From contig NZ_AUDC01000016.1 in NCBI RefSeq assembly GCF_000425265.1, positions 1-64,000 on the forward strand: a stretch of DNA of 64,000 nucleotides, written 5' to 3'. The position numbers were made by a program, and so were the translations under genes. Every line of letters begins with the position of its first letter. The first letter of the stretch is position 1. Of the stretch, positions 28,010 to 37,423 are shown in pieces. This DNA is from Maridesulfovibrio zosterae DSM 11974. GTDB taxonomy: Bacteria; Desulfobacterota; Desulfovibrionia; Desulfovibrionales; Desulfovibrionaceae. The notes under the pieces are model-generated. The model saw only the letters and a program-made list of their open reading frames with translations, did not search any database and was not told the DNA's origin.

Positions 28010-28047
28010 AAAAAATGCCACAATACACTAGTATTATGGCATTTTTT
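28010..28047 (-). terminator. Terminator after glnQ
   Basis: AAAAATGCCA...TGGCATTTTT stem with an inner AATAC/GTATT stem and ACTA loop, about 120 bases beyond the glnQ stop, with T runs on both sides. Confidence 0.88.
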
Positions 28048-28169
28048 ACTCTTACAGCCAGTTATAATAAACCGACAAAAAGATTAATATGAGCTTTTTA
28101 GTAATTCGAAAAACTTTGTTTTCTAAACTTTTTCACATAAAATTTATGTAATAATATCAGCAGATACAC

Positions 28170-28901
28170 CTAAAGATGTGAAACAACTTTGCCTAGAAAA
28201 TCTTTGAGACGTGGATTTTTAGGATTAGCAAAAACCTCAGCAGGTACGCCTTCTTCCTGAATAATTCCCTCGTCAATGAAGATCAAACGATCAGCAACTT
28301 CTTTGGCAAACCCCATTTCGTGAGTAACAACTACCATTGTCATACCCTCTTTTGCGAGCTGCTGCATAACTTCCAGAACTTCCCCTACAAGCTCGGGGTC
28401 CAGCGCAGAAGTAGGCTCATCAAAAAGAATAACCTTGGGCTGCAAAGCCAGTGAACGGGCAATAGCTACACGCTGTTTCTGCCCACCTGAAAGTTGATCT
28501 GGATAGTTACGGGCTTTATCTTTAAGTCCAACTTTTTCCAGTAATTTCAATCCAAGCTCATTAGCATCACTTTTGCTTACATTACGAACTTTGACAGGTC
28601 CAAGAGTAACATTCTCCAGAATTGTCATGTGTGGAAAAAGATTAAACTGCTGAAAAACCATTCCGGCTTCAGCCCGAACTTCATTAATATTGGTAGACTT
28701 TTGCATAATATCATGCCCGTCCACAATAATAGTACCGGAAGTTGGCTCTTCAAGTTTGTTGATACAGCGCAAAACAGTAGATTTACCGGACCCTGAAGGA
28801 CCGATAATACAGACTACTTCACCTGATTTAACATGCAGATCAATACCTTTGATGACGTCGAGCTGCCCGAAACTTTTGTAAAGATTTTTAATTTGAATCA
28901 T
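28170..28901 (-). CDS. glnQ: Amino-acid (glutamine-type) ABC transporter ATPase
   Basis: 243-residue ATPase energising uptake with glnP and glnH. Walker [10 protein letters not shown] (33-41), Q-loop [12 protein letters not shown], signature LSGGQKQR, Walker [14 protein letters not shown] and the switch His in VVTHEMGFA are all present. The ATG at 28901 is chosen because GGAGG stands eight bases before it; an in-frame extension to 28952 runs into glnP. It is 4 bases downstream of glnP, so the two are coupled. Confidence 0.96.
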   Translation of the reverse strand: MIQIKNLYKSFGQLDVIKGIDLHVKSGEVVCIIGPSGSGKSTVLRCINKLEEPTSGTIIVDGHDIMQKSTNINEVRAEAGMVFQQFNLFPHMTILENVTLGPVKVRNVSKSDANELGLKLLEKVGLKDKARNYPDQLSGGQKQRVAIARSLALQPKVILFDEPTSALDPELVGEVLEVMQQLAKEGMTMVVVTHEMGFAKEVADRLIFIDEGIIQEEGVPAEVFANPKNPRLKDFLGKVVSHL

Positions 28902-28905
28902 AAAA

Positions 28906-29574
28906 TTACCTCCGGGAAGTATTGAGCTTTTTCTCAACCATACGCATACCATTTGCGATAGACAGAGTCATAACAAGATAAACACAGGCAACAGCAAGAT
29001 AAACTTCAAATGCACGGAAGTTTACGGAGGTAATTTCCTGACCTGTTCTCATAAGTTCGCCAACACCGATAACCATAAGCAGAGAGGTATCTTTAAGGCT
29101 GATAATAAACTGGTTTCCAAGAGGCGGTATCATGCGTTTTAAAGCCTGAGGCCAAATAATATAGCGCATTGTCTGTGCACTGGTAAGGCCTATGGAACGT
29201 CCGGCTTCTACCTGTCCCGGATTAATTGACTGAACAGCACCACGCACGATTTCGGCAATATACGCACCAGAATTTACAGCAATAATAACAATCCCGGCGG
29301 TCATAGGAGGAATGCGCATTCCGATTGCCATAGGAACACCATAATAAAGAAACATGGCTTGAACCAGCATGGGAGTTCCCCTGATGGCTTCAACATAAAC
29401 CCCGGCAATTTTGCGAACAAAAAAAGAACGAGAAAGCTTCATCAGGCCAGCTGTACTACCGAGGATAAAACCTAAAAATAAACCGCCAAGAGTAATCTCA
29501 ATTGTGAGCTTAAGTCCACGCATGAGCATGGGAAAAGTATCCCAGAAAACTGATGTTTCAAATGCGAATGCCAT
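28906..29574 (-). CDS. glnP: Amino-acid (glutamine-type) ABC transporter permease
   Basis: 222-residue inner-membrane permease with about five helices and the typical EAA loop ([26 protein letters not shown]-like; here [20 protein letters not shown]) that docks the ATPase. The family start [17 protein letters not shown]-type helix is present. It follows glnH after a short gap that holds a terminator-like hairpin and precedes glnQ by 4 bases. In operon order glnH-glnP-glnQ. Confidence 0.94.
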   Translation of the reverse strand: MAFAFETSVFWDTFPMLMRGLKLTIEITLGGLFLGFILGSTAGLMKLSRSFFVRKIAGVYVEAIRGTPMLVQAMFLYYGVPMAIGMRIPPMTAGIVIIAVNSGAYIAEIVRGAVQSINPGQVEAGRSIGLTSAQTMRYIIWPQALKRMIPPLGNQFIISLKDTSLLMVIGVGELMRTGQEITSVNFRAFEVYLAVACVYLVMTLSIANGMRMVEKKLNTSRR

Positions 29575-29601
29575 TACGACCCCTGTCTTAAAAAATAGTC
29601 A

Positions 29602-29621
29602 GGGCGGCCAGACGGCCGCCC
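29602..29621 (-). terminator. Attenuator between glnH and glnP
   Basis: Strong 8-bp GC stem GGGCGGCC/GGCCGCCC around a 4-base loop, followed on the minus strand, five bases on, by a run of six T. Placed after glnH and before glnPQ, it would let the binding protein be made in excess. Confidence 0.8.
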
Positions 29622-29683
29622 TTCAGAAAACAGAAACATAAAATGTTCCCAGCTCTCTGCATTAATTTACTTAAACTGCTACT

Positions 29684-30427
29684 CTATTTTGGTTCACTAC
29701 CAAACCATTTGATGTAAAGCTCACGGTAAGTGCCATCTTTCCGAAGTTCTTTGAGAGCTGCATTAACTTTGGATACAAGCTTGCTGCCCTTAGGAAAGGC
29801 AATGCCGTACTGCTGACCATTGTAAAGAGGACCAACAACTTTAACCTGACCTTTACCTGCTTTACGCATGAAATCTCCGATAACAGGAGAGTCAAAAAGT
29901 ACAGCATCAGCACCGCCGCTCATAAGTTCCATGAACATAGCATCGCTGTTAGGATAAAGTTTAACTTCTTTAGGATCAGCTGTTTTAGCGAATTCAGCTG
30001 AAGTTGTATTCAGCTTGGTAGCAATAATTTTGCCTTTGAGGTCTTTAATATCATTAATAGAATTGTCATCACTTTTGACAAGAAGAAGAAGGCCTGAGTT
30101 GTAATAACCATCAGAAAAATCAACAACTTTAGCACGTTCAGGTTTGATGGTAATACCAGCAATACCTACATCGATCTGATTAGACTGGAGACCGGGGATA
30201 ATGCCATTGAAGTCCATTGGCTGCAATTCGTACTCAACACCGCATTTATCAGCAATAGCTTTCCAGAGTTCAACGTCAAAACCGGTATGAACACCTGTTT
30301 TGGGATCTTTGAATTCAAAAGGAGGAAAGCTGGTGTCACAGGCAACAGTAAGTTTACTTGCGAAAGCAGATCCAACCATAGCCACAGTAATCAGCACAGC
30401 TACAACGAGTGACAGCAATTTTTTCAT
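29684..30427 (-). CDS. glnH: Glutamine-type amino-acid periplasmic binding protein
   Basis: 247-residue exported binding protein, first gene of glnHPQ. Signal peptide LSLVVAVLITVAMVGSAFAS. The mature protein opens LTVACDTSFPPFEF and has TGFDVELWKAIADKCGVEYEL, the family 3 signature, FDSPVIGDF and a closing WFGSEPK. Glutamine specificity is inferred from overall pattern and from the adjacent glutamine synthetase; other polar amino acids remain possible. It faces glnN across the 880-base gap, suggesting shared nitrogen control. No sigma-54 site was found on this strand. Confidence 0.88.
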   Translation of the reverse strand: MKKLLSLVVAVLITVAMVGSAFASKLTVACDTSFPPFEFKDPKTGVHTGFDVELWKAIADKCGVEYELQPMDFNGIIPGLQSNQIDVGIAGITIKPERAKVVDFSDGYYNSGLLLLVKSDDNSINDIKDLKGKIIATKLNTTSAEFAKTADPKEVKLYPNSDAMFMELMSGGADAVLFDSPVIGDFMRKAGKGQVKVVGPLYNGQQYGIAFPKGSKLVSKVNAALKELRKDGTYRELYIKWFGSEPK

Positions 30428-30982
30428 GAGTCCTCCAAGACTAACGAGAAATTTTTAAAACATCTCCATAAGGTAATAATGAAGATTGACCGCTCAACTG
30501 GGAAATTTTCCATCTTAAATTTACTTAACTGGTAAATATTAGCACTTTTTTCTTCTCATTTCAAGAATTTCAGCTTTTACATTTTTAATTAAAAACTTAA
30601 TAACTACGCGTTCATAACCTAATAAAACTCAAAACAAATTCGTTATAGACAAGATAAATAACCCCGAAACGACACTAATTAATAAAATAACTACAACCAC
30701 TCGCTCAAGTTATTGAAAATATAAACTAATGTTTTTAACTGAAATAAAAATTTGAGAAATATGTTTATCGAATAATAATCAATTTAAATATCAGGAAATG
30801 AGGCTGAATATGAAACAAAAAAAAATTGAAAACTATGCTGAATTCATAATTTAAGTATAAATTAAAAGCATCACCATGAAGCTGAACTTTAACCCAATTT
30901 TGGACTGACAACCTATATATATTAATGTAGGGTCAAGCTCATAAAAAACGATAAGTACAAAACTTCACATTCGTAAGCTTTG

Positions 30983-31139
30983 ACAAAAATGACTACATTT
31001 TATACATATCTCTCAGACAAAACCTAAGAGTTATCCACATTTTTGTCACAAAACACATAGCATAGACATGTTTAATTGAAATCAATTACAAAAACGTAAT
31101 ATGTTTTTCAGAAACAACTACATTATTCTACATTTTTGT
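30983..31139. promoter_or_regulatory. Three nonamer copies, two in extended inverted orientation
   Basis: ACAAAAATG at 30983-30991 and its complement CATTTTTGT at 31038-31046 and 31131-31139. The first and last copies are also flanked by AGCTT-type sequence in inverted orientation, so the outer pair shares about 14 bases. They lie 70-225 bases upstream of the sigma-54 promoter, where an activator would bind. The binding protein is unknown. Confidence 0.4.
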
Positions 31140-31207
31140 AAGCTATTCACCCTAGCCAGTACAGCTAAACATGTATAAATAGCTTAATTTATTAATAAAT
31201 ATGTTTT

Positions 31208-31223
31208 AGGCACACCACGTGCT
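31208..31223 (+). promoter_or_regulatory. Sigma-54 promoter of glnN
   Basis: AGGCACACCACGTGCT has GG at 31209-31210 and GC at 31221-31222, exactly ten bases apart, with CAC after the GG, close to the TGGCAC-N5-TTGC consensus. Transcription would start about 31234, leaving a 75-base leader with a hairpin (31259-31274) and AAGGAG before the glnN ATG. Confidence 0.7.
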
Positions 31224-31309
31224 TATTTGAAAATCAGTTTTGCAAATAAGCCCATTACTCTCCGCCGGGTCGGAGATCACAATTAAATTGACTCAAGGAG
31301 TTTTTTCAA

Positions 31310-33496
31310 ATGAGTGCAAACTTGTCCCGCCAGAGCGCAATCACCGCGATAACTAACTACACAGCCCCAGAAGCATCTTTCAGCTTTGCAGACACTAAGC
31401 CTACTGAACTTTTCGGTTGTAACGTATTTAATGACAACGTTATGAAAGATAGACTTCCTAAAAAGGTCTATAAATCCGTTAAGAAAACCATCGAAGAAGG
31501 TGCTGTACTTGACCCGACCGTTGCTGATGCAGTTGCAAACGCAATGAAAGAATGGGCCATGGAAAAAGGTGCTACACACTATACCCACGTTTTCTATCCT
31601 CTGACAGGCCTCACTGCTGAAAAACATGACGGTTTCCTTTCTCCTGACGGAAAAGGTAACGCTATTGCAGAATTTGAAGGTAAACTCCTTATTCAGGGTG
31701 AACCTGATGCATCCAGCTTCCCTAACGGTGGCCTCCGTGCAACATTTGAAGCACGTGGTTACACAGCTTGGGACGTTACAAGCCCTGCATACATCCTTGA
31801 AAATCCTAACGGAACCTTCCTGTGCATTCCTACTGCATTTATCTCATGGAAAGGTGAAGCTCTGGATAAAAAGACTCCCCTGCTCAGAGCAAATCAGGCT
31901 GTCAATAAATCAGCACAGCGCATTCTGAAAATCTTCGGTGATGATTCCGGTAAACGCGTTGTTTCAAACGCCGGTCCTGAACAGGAATATTTCCTCATCG
32001 ACAGAAACTTTTTCTTTGCCCGTCCAGACCTTCAGATGGCAGGCAGAACCCTGTTCGGTGCTAAACCGGCTAAAGGTCAGGAACTCGATGACCATTACTT
32101 CGGCGCAATTCCCCGCCGTGTTCTTTCTTTCATGATGGACGTTGAACATCAGCTCTACAAACTTGGTGTGCCTGTAAAAACACGCCATAATGAAGTTGCA
32201 CCCGGTCAGTTCGAAATTGCACCCGTTTACGAACAGTCCAATATTGCAACCGACCATAACCAGATGGTTATGACTACTCTCAAAAGCGTAGCTAAAAAGC
32301 ATGGAATGGCTTGCCTGCTGCACGAAAAACCTTTCGCAGGAATCAACGGATCAGGTAAACATCTTAACTACTCACTGAGTTGCAGCGGTCACGGCAGCCT
32401 TTTCGATCCAGGCGAAAACCCGACTGAAAACGCTCAGTTCCTGATCTTCTGCGCTGCGGTTATCCGTTCAGTACACAAGTACAGCAAACTTCTGCGTGCA
32501 GTTGTTGCAACAGCAAGCAACGATCACCGTCTTGGTGCTAACGAAGCACCTCCTGCAATCCTGTCCATCTTCCTCGGTGACCACCTGTCTGAAATTTTCA
32601 GCAAGATCCAGGAAGGCAACTCACCTACCCCCACATCCACAGGATTCCTTAAAGCAGGCGTTGACACTCTGCCTCCGCTTCCAAGAGATGCTGGTGACCG
32701 TAACCGCACAAGCCCATTTGCATTCACCGGTAACCGTTTTGAATTCCGCGCAGTAGGTTCCAACTCATCTATTGCCGGTCCTCAGGTTGCCATCAATACC
32801 ATGATTGCCGACTCTCTCGACTACATCGCTGATGAACTTGAAGCATTCATGGGTGGCGATGAATCCAAACTCAATGATGCTGTAAACAAAGTCATCAAAG
32901 ACATCATGGATACTCATGGCCAGATCGTTTTCAACGGTGACGGTTACTCTGACGCATGGCACAAAGAAGCTGTCGAAAAACGCGGTCTCCCCAACCTGCG
33001 CACTTCAGCTGATGCTATTCCTGAAATCTCCTCACCTGAAGTTGTTGAGCTTTTCACCAAGTACAGTGTTTTCACTAAAGAAGAACTGGACAGCCGTACT
33101 GAAATATACCTTGAACAGTACAATCAGGCTATCGTTACCGAAGCAGCTCTTGTAGTTAAACTCGCTAAGACCCACATCTTCCCAGGCGCAGTCCGCTATC
33201 AGAAAGAGCTTGCTGAAACATGTGCAAACATGAAAACAATTGGTGTTCCTTTCACAACTGACGTTCTGACCGAAGTGACTGATAAACTCAGATCAATGCA
33301 GGCAGCAGTTGTTGAACTGGAAAAAATTATGGACGCCAAGCCTTCTGACGGTGTTGAAGAAGAAGCAAAATACCTTTGCTGCACCGCACTGCCAGCTATG
33401 CTCGAAGTTCGTAAATATGCAGACTCTCTCGAAGAAGTTGTTGCAGATGACCTCTGGTGCCTGCCCAGCTACTCCGAAATGCTTTTTATTAAATAG
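31310..33496 (+). CDS. glnN: Glutamine synthetase type III
   Basis: Makes glutamine from glutamate and ammonia. With 728 residues it is in the GSIII size range, about 1.6 times GSI. Family features: [19 protein letters not shown], the metal site [15 protein letters not shown], the ATP site [17 protein letters not shown], the glutamate-site [20 protein letters not shown], and the GSIII-specific [11 protein letters not shown] with the long C-terminal helical part. GSIII is not adenylylated, so control is likely at transcription, through the sigma-54 promoter. It is diverging from glnHPQ. AAGGAG precedes the ATG and a terminator follows. Confidence 0.97.
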   Translation: MSANLSRQSAITAITNYTAPEASFSFADTKPTELFGCNVFNDNVMKDRLPKKVYKSVKKTIEEGAVLDPTVADAVANAMKEWAMEKGATHYTHVFYPLTGLTAEKHDGFLSPDGKGNAIAEFEGKLLIQGEPDASSFPNGGLRATFEARGYTAWDVTSPAYILENPNGTFLCIPTAFISWKGEALDKKTPLLRANQAVNKSAQRILKIFGDDSGKRVVSNAGPEQEYFLIDRNFFFARPDLQMAGRTLFGAKPAKGQELDDHYFGAIPRRVLSFMMDVEHQLYKLGVPVKTRHNEVAPGQFEIAPVYEQSNIATDHNQMVMTTLKSVAKKHGMACLLHEKPFAGINGSGKHLNYSLSCSGHGSLFDPGENPTENAQFLIFCAAVIRSVHKYSKLLRAVVATASNDHRLGANEAPPAILSIFLGDHLSEIFSKIQEGNSPTPTSTGFLKAGVDTLPPLPRDAGDRNRTSPFAFTGNRFEFRAVGSNSSIAGPQVAINTMIADSLDYIADELEAFMGGDESKLNDAVNKVIKDIMDTHGQIVFNGDGYSDAWHKEAVEKRGLPNLRTSADAIPEISSPEVVELFTKYSVFTKEELDSRTEIYLEQYNQAIVTEAALVVKLAKTHIFPGAVRYQKELAETCANMKTIGVPFTTDVLTEVTDKLRSMQAAVVELEKIMDAKPSDGVEEEAKYLCCTALPAMLEVRKYADSLEEVVADDLWCLPSYSEMLFIK

Positions 33497-33525
33497 CAAT
33501 CACCGACCATATCCTCTTAAAGATA

Positions 33526-33556
33526 AAGCCTCGCTTGCAAAAGCGGGGCTTCTTCT
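33526..33556 (+). terminator. Terminator after glnN
   Basis: 11-bp stem AAGCCTCGCTT/AAGCGGGGCTT (one wobble), GCAA loop, followed by a T-rich stretch. Confidence 0.88.
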
Positions 33557-33739
33557 TTTTCTTAATCAAATCTAAAAACACCCTGCCGATTCATACAGAA
33601 TAAATTTAGCATGCAGTAGCAATGTTAACTTTATAAAATCCTCATCACCACGCATTTATTTATAGATTTTTAAATAGACAAATTTTCTTTTTTCAATATA
33701 TTTATTGCATAAATAGAACTGAATAAAATGGAGAGCTTC

Positions 33740-34273
33740 ATGATCAAAAAAAGTATACTGCTTATGTGCTTCTTTTTTATTTTTACTGCTGTAGCCAATG
33801 CTCAATCACCATTGACTGGAAGTGAAATTGAACGGGTCCTCGATACTCTTCAGGCTCTTGAGCCATATTCTGATCAGATGGATGCCGAACGTGAAAAAAA
33901 CGGTGAATTTGATTCTGATGTTCTTGATCCAGAAATGTTCAACCGAGAATGCGCTTTGATCTACGGGTACAATTCCCAGACTAAGAGAATAATAGAAGCC
34001 AACGGTTTTACATACAAAACTTGGCCCGAAGCAGCAGGACGCGTGATGAAAGCCATGGCATTTCTATCCATGCAGGAGGAAGGTCAGTCGGGAGCTGAAG
34101 AAATGCAAAAAGCACTTACTCAGATTGATGCAGATCAATCTATGACACCTGAACAGAAAAAAATGATGAAGCAACATATTCAATCTACATTTAACACTGC
34201 AGAAATAATGATGAAAGCTCCCAAAGAAGATGTTGATGCAGTCCGGCCTTATTACGAAATATTATCTGAATAG
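33740..34273 (+). CDS. Exported protein of unknown function
   Basis: 177 residues. The ATG at 33740 is used because GGAGAG lies nine bases before it; an upstream ATG at 33728 overlaps that site. A clear signal peptide (SILLMCFFFIFTAVANAQ) is followed by an acidic, helical mature domain (SEIERVLDTLQALEPYSDQM, then ADQSMTPEQKKMMKQHIQS). I do not recognise a family. Probably a small periplasmic protein, transcribed alone. Confidence 0.6.
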   Translation: MIKKSILLMCFFFIFTAVANAQSPLTGSEIERVLDTLQALEPYSDQMDAEREKNGEFDSDVLDPEMFNRECALIYGYNSQTKRIIEANGFTYKTWPEAAGRVMKAMAFLSMQEEGQSGAEEMQKALTQIDADQSMTPEQKKMMKQHIQSTFNTAEIMMKAPKEDVDAVRPYYEILSE

Positions 34274-34333
34274 CAGTACACAGTATTCTCTATAAATTTT
34301 ACATGAAGAGAGACAACAGGATTGAACATAACA

Positions 34334-34354
34334 AAACGGATAGACGCTGATATT
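34334..34354 (+). repeat. Left inverted repeat bracketing an unknown gene
   Basis: 21-base sequence beginning AAACGGATAGACGC; its inverted copy at 35404-35424 differs at one position, and weaker similarity continues for about 8 bases. The pair encloses about 1.09 kb with one gene. Confidence 0.55.
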
Positions 34355-34369
34355 TTAATTTGTATTAGT

Positions 34370-35092
34370 TCAATTCAAACCACACAAATATTCATTAATA
34401 TAATGATAATAATGTATTGGAACTGTTTTTATTCCTCCAAAATAACGGTCTTGTTCTAATTCATTTATATCTATTGACTTCGGTACAGGTATACATAGAG
34501 TATTTTGTTTTATTTCAGAACCAAATAGAGCAGTTTCAGGTTCGCGTAGACTCCTAGATTGAGGTCCCGTTATACCAAAAAACTTTAATCTAGGCTCTCG
34601 TAATTTAGCTGCAAGCATAATTGCTGACGCCCTACTTCTTCCGAGATGCATTTCACCTGTACTCCAAATGTTATCAATTCTATCATTTTTTATGTAAATA
34701 CGCATTAAAATGCTATTCCCAGTGTAATAACCAAGAGCTACACGGAGGTCTCTAGTACAATAGAATGCATTCCAATGTCTTTGATCTCTTGGAAATACAG
34801 TGTATTCTTTACTAGTGACTCCGTTATGGTAAAGCCTTCTCGCTATCTTTTCACTTTTAGCCGCCCAACCATAAGGACTCCAACCTTTGTTCAACCTCAA
34901 ATGCTCTTCAATCTCACGGAACATTTTAATTGAAATATCACTGAACCTGTTGACACCAATAAAGTGTCCATTCCACTTTCGGCGGACTTTCTTACTCGGT
35001 CCTTTTCTTTTCCTTTCAGGGTCCCATGGAGTCAGTTGCGAATAAACTTTCGTATTAATAAAATGCTCAACTTCATATTTTCCATTTGCCAT
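34370..35092 (-). CDS. Unknown protein, possibly ADP-ribosyltransferase-like
   Basis: 240 residues, no signal peptide. The N-terminus is very basic (ERKRKGPSKKVRRKW). The middle, RRLYHNGVTSKEYTVFPRDQ, HWNAFYCTRDLRVALGYYTG and NSILMRIYI, has the rhythm of an ART/PARP-like fold (an early R/H strand, a Y-x-T turn, an alternating strand), and a Glu lies in LREPETALFG. That reading is a guess. No toxin partner or secretion signal is nearby. The gene sits inside a pair of inverted repeats, suggesting it arrived as a cassette. Confidence 0.45.
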   Translation of the reverse strand: MANGKYEVEHFINTKVYSQLTPWDPERKRKGPSKKVRRKWNGHFIGVNRFSDISIKMFREIEEHLRLNKGWSPYGWAAKSEKIARRLYHNGVTSKEYTVFPRDQRHWNAFYCTRDLRVALGYYTGNSILMRIYIKNDRIDNIWSTGEMHLGRSRASAIMLAAKLREPRLKFFGITGPQSRSLREPETALFGSEIKQNTLCIPVPKSIDINELEQDRYFGGIKTVPIHYYHYINEYLCGLN

Positions 35093-35199
35093 GGCTATTC
35101 TCTTTTATCTCGGACAATTCTCCTTTTCAATATTAATTATTATAATAAAAATACGGCACACTTTCAACTTACAGTATCTAATATATTCAGCCCACAAAA

Positions 35200-35230
35200 A
35201 AACGCCTCGGAACCAACTTTCGAGGCGTTT
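35200..35230 (-). terminator. Terminator upstream of the unknown gene
   Basis: 10-bp stem AAACGCCTCG/CGAGGCGTTT, 11-base loop, followed on the minus strand by seven T. It lies about 250 bases beyond the stop of the small lipoprotein gene and before the unknown gene. Confidence 0.85.
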
Positions 35231-35403
35231 ATTCTTAAAGTAAACTGCAATTAAATCTACTTTCCGGATATTCATTCAAACATTTCTACAAGCTGTGCAA
35301 GAGGCCCCAGAACACTAAAGCCCCTGCCTTCTATCACCCACTGTTACGACAAAATCATTGATCTATCCCGGCACATTCAATCCTTTCGGAAAAGATACAT
35401 TTT

Positions 35404-35424
35404 AATATCAGCGTCTAACCGTTT
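35404..35424 (-). repeat. Right inverted repeat bracketing an unknown gene
   Basis: Inverted copy of 34334-34354, 20 of 21 positions identical. See the left copy. Confidence 0.55.
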
Positions 35425-35477
35425 AATCTTAACTGTCTGAAACTAAGAAGCTTTGATCATCCGTAAAAATAAAAAGA

Positions 35478-35705
35478 CTACTCTTTATTCTTAATAATCT
35501 CTTTTATATCTTCGCGCTTGAGAATGACATCCTGCCCATCAAGATTTTCAAATTTATAGGTATTTGAAGCCTTAACAAACTCAGGCTCCCCTGCACTTGT
35601 AACAGTAGAGCCGTCAGCTTTAGTGATGGTGTAATGCTTGCTACCGCAACCAACCAAAAGCATAGGCAAAGCACACAAAACAGCTGTAATAAGAATTTTT
35701 TTCAT
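35478..35705 (-). CDS. YgdI/YgdR-family small lipoprotein
   Basis: 75 residues with a lipobox LVGC near residue 20. The short mature part (HYTITKADGSTVTSAGEPEF, then YKFENLDGQDVILKREDIK) has the SH3-like pattern of the YgdI/YgdR family: a charged strand pair, a GQ turn and an acidic-basic closing helix. It is anchored to a membrane; the exact role in this family is unknown. It sits upstream of the terminator at 35200, alone. Confidence 0.82.
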   Translation of the reverse strand: MKKILITAVLCALPMLLVGCGSKHYTITKADGSTVTSAGEPEFVKASNTYKFENLDGQDVILKREDIKEIIKNKE

Positions 35706-35761
35706 ATTCTACTCCTTATAATATTTTATAAGAGCATAACAAAATATAAACCCTATAACAA

Positions 35762-37414
35762 TCAATCCATACTTCTCATCATCTGCCCGAGTTTCAGTGA
35801 TTTTTCAGTAAAATCATTTTCAAGCCGCTTAACATCACGGTCAATAATTCCGGCAACCTCGCTGGCGGAGTACTTTGACTCCAGCTTGATCACATTTCCT
35901 GCCCCGCTACCCCGCGCTGCCCGGCTTAAAGCAACAGCAGATCCTGATTTCCGTTTATGTTTAACTTTAAGATTACCTTGGTAAACTGCTGTTTTCCCGG
36001 CTTTAGCGAGCATAAAATCATGGTCAATATCGTCATATTGAGTTGGAGCGAAGCGCAGATCAAAATCTCCGATCTCCTGCAACACCGACTGCCGGAACAG
36101 ATGAAAACATCCGGTTACGGATACGCACGGTCTGCAAAAATCAAACTGACCATAATCCAGATCCTGATTATACGGGTCCATATATGAAAATTCAAAACTG
36201 CGAACGGTATCTTCAAATCCATGAGGAGTTTCACGCAGATGAATATCAGCATGCTGAATAACTTCTTCCTGCCCGGCATTAACAACCCGGCAACCCCATA
36301 CCCCTGCATCAGGATATGATTCTACCGCAGCACTGAACTGCGCCTGCCAGTCATCAGGAACAAAAGCGTCGTCATCCAAGTACGCAACATAATCATAATT
36401 CTTAATTTCAGATAAATTTTTTAGCCAGTTACGGGCTGCTGGAGCACCAATATTTACAGGTAGCTCTATGTATTTAAATTTATCTCCCAGCTTATCCTGC
36501 CACTGAGCCATAATCTTGCTGGTTGAATCACTGCTTCCGTTATTGAGCGCAAAAATATGAATATTATCCAAAGGCGTAGCTGCCAGTGATTTCATTGTCT
36601 CATTAAAGTCCGGACCCTTGTTGTATGTGTAAAGGCATACGGCAACCTTACCTTTAAGGAATTTACTGCTGTGGCCATCCAGAATACGATCATAAACTTT
36701 AAACCATGTATTCACCTGCCAGGGACGTGCATTCATACGGTCCCGCCAGAGAATCATAGCTTCCTCTCTACGTCCCATCCGATCTAAGGCTTCAGCAAGA
36801 TGAAGTAGGCTTTCACCTGTAATAAGCGATCCGCCTGATGTATCGGAATAAATTTTCTCTGCCTTTTCATAATCTCCAGAGCAAAATGCTATATCACCGG
36901 CATATTTATTAACAACAATATTCATTGATGAAGGCCAGTCTCTTGCCAGCGCTTCACTGGCAACTTCGTGGCGCCCCATAAAAAAAGTCAAATCCATAAG
37001 GTGTGACAACCAAAATAAATTTTCAGGCTGCCTCTCAGTCTGTTTTGAGAGATATTCCAGCAATTTTTCTTTATCGTCTTTAGCTACAAGTCGTTGCAGA
37101 TAGCCTAAGCTCTCAGGTATCGAGCTGTTACCTGCTATAAGCGAAAGAGTTTCAACAAGTTTGTCGGATAAAAACTGAAGCTGCTGATTTATTGCAAGCA
37201 GATTTGATGCAAGCTGACCATCAAGAGGACTTGTCTCCCATGCAGCCAGAAACATATCCACCCCGACATCAATTAATGCGCCTTTCTCATTACTGCCCTC
37301 AGCACTGTTAATAATGAGGTTGGCCGTTTCCATAAGATGCATTTTACCGTGCCCGGAGACAAGAAGCCTGTAACGGGAGGCGGTATCAAGCTGCCGCCAG
37401 AATAAACCGGTCAT
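35762..37414 (-). CDS. Family 2 glycosyltransferase with N-terminal TPR-like region
   Basis: 550 residues. The first 270 are helical and TPR-like (YLQRLVAKDDKEKLLEYLSK, NRYAGDIAFCSGDYEKAEKIY-type stretches). From about 275 a GT2 domain begins with VAVCLYTYNKG, then ALNNGSSDSTSKIM, NIGAPAARNW and the metal-binding DDDAF (AYLDDDAFVPDDWQ), ending near a GCFHLFRQSVLQEIGDFD acceptor region. Possibly a glycan or flagellin-modifying enzyme. GGGAG before the ATG; 9 bases downstream of the next gene upstream, so the two form an operon. Confidence 0.88.
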   Translation of the reverse strand: MTGLFWRQLDTASRYRLLVSGHGKMHLMETANLIINSAEGSNEKGALIDVGVDMFLAAWETSPLDGQLASNLLAINQQLQFLSDKLVETLSLIAGNSSIPESLGYLQRLVAKDDKEKLLEYLSKQTERQPENLFWLSHLMDLTFFMGRHEVASEALARDWPSSMNIVVNKYAGDIAFCSGDYEKAEKIYSDTSGGSLITGESLLHLAEALDRMGRREEAMILWRDRMNARPWQVNTWFKVYDRILDGHSSKFLKGKVAVCLYTYNKGPDFNETMKSLAATPLDNIHIFALNNGSSDSTSKIMAQWQDKLGDKFKYIELPVNIGAPAARNWLKNLSEIKNYDYVAYLDDDAFVPDDWQAQFSAAVESYPDAGVWGCRVVNAGQEEVIQHADIHLRETPHGFEDTVRSFEFSYMDPYNQDLDYGQFDFCRPCVSVTGCFHLFRQSVLQEIGDFDLRFAPTQYDDIDHDFMLAKAGKTAVYQGNLKVKHKRKSGSAVALSRAARGSGAGNVIKLESKYSASEVAGIIDRDVKRLENDFTEKSLKLGQMMRSMD

Positions 37415-37423
37415 AAATTCTCC

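Larger units (their letters stand above)
30428..31309. other. Regulatory gap between glnH and glnN
   Basis: 882 very AT-rich bases with no gene. It holds a sigma-54 promoter (31208-31223), three copies of a nonamer CATTTTTGT or its complement (30983, 31038, 31131), two dyads near the glnN start (31221-31251 and 31259-31274) and presumably the glnH promoter. Confidence 0.75.
35093..35477. other. Gap inside the inverted-repeat bracket
   Basis: 385 bases with no intact gene. It holds a terminator at 35200-35230 and the right inverted repeat. Minus-strand translation shows short decayed-looking stretches (RLDADIKMYLFRKD then a stop; GFSVLGPLAQLVEMF then a stop), which may be remnants of an older gene. 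Confidence 0.4.

Noticed and set aside
30428-30700. Sigma-54 promoter for glnH on the minus strand
   Set aside because: I looked for GG-N10-GC on that strand in the first 270 bases before glnH and found no match.
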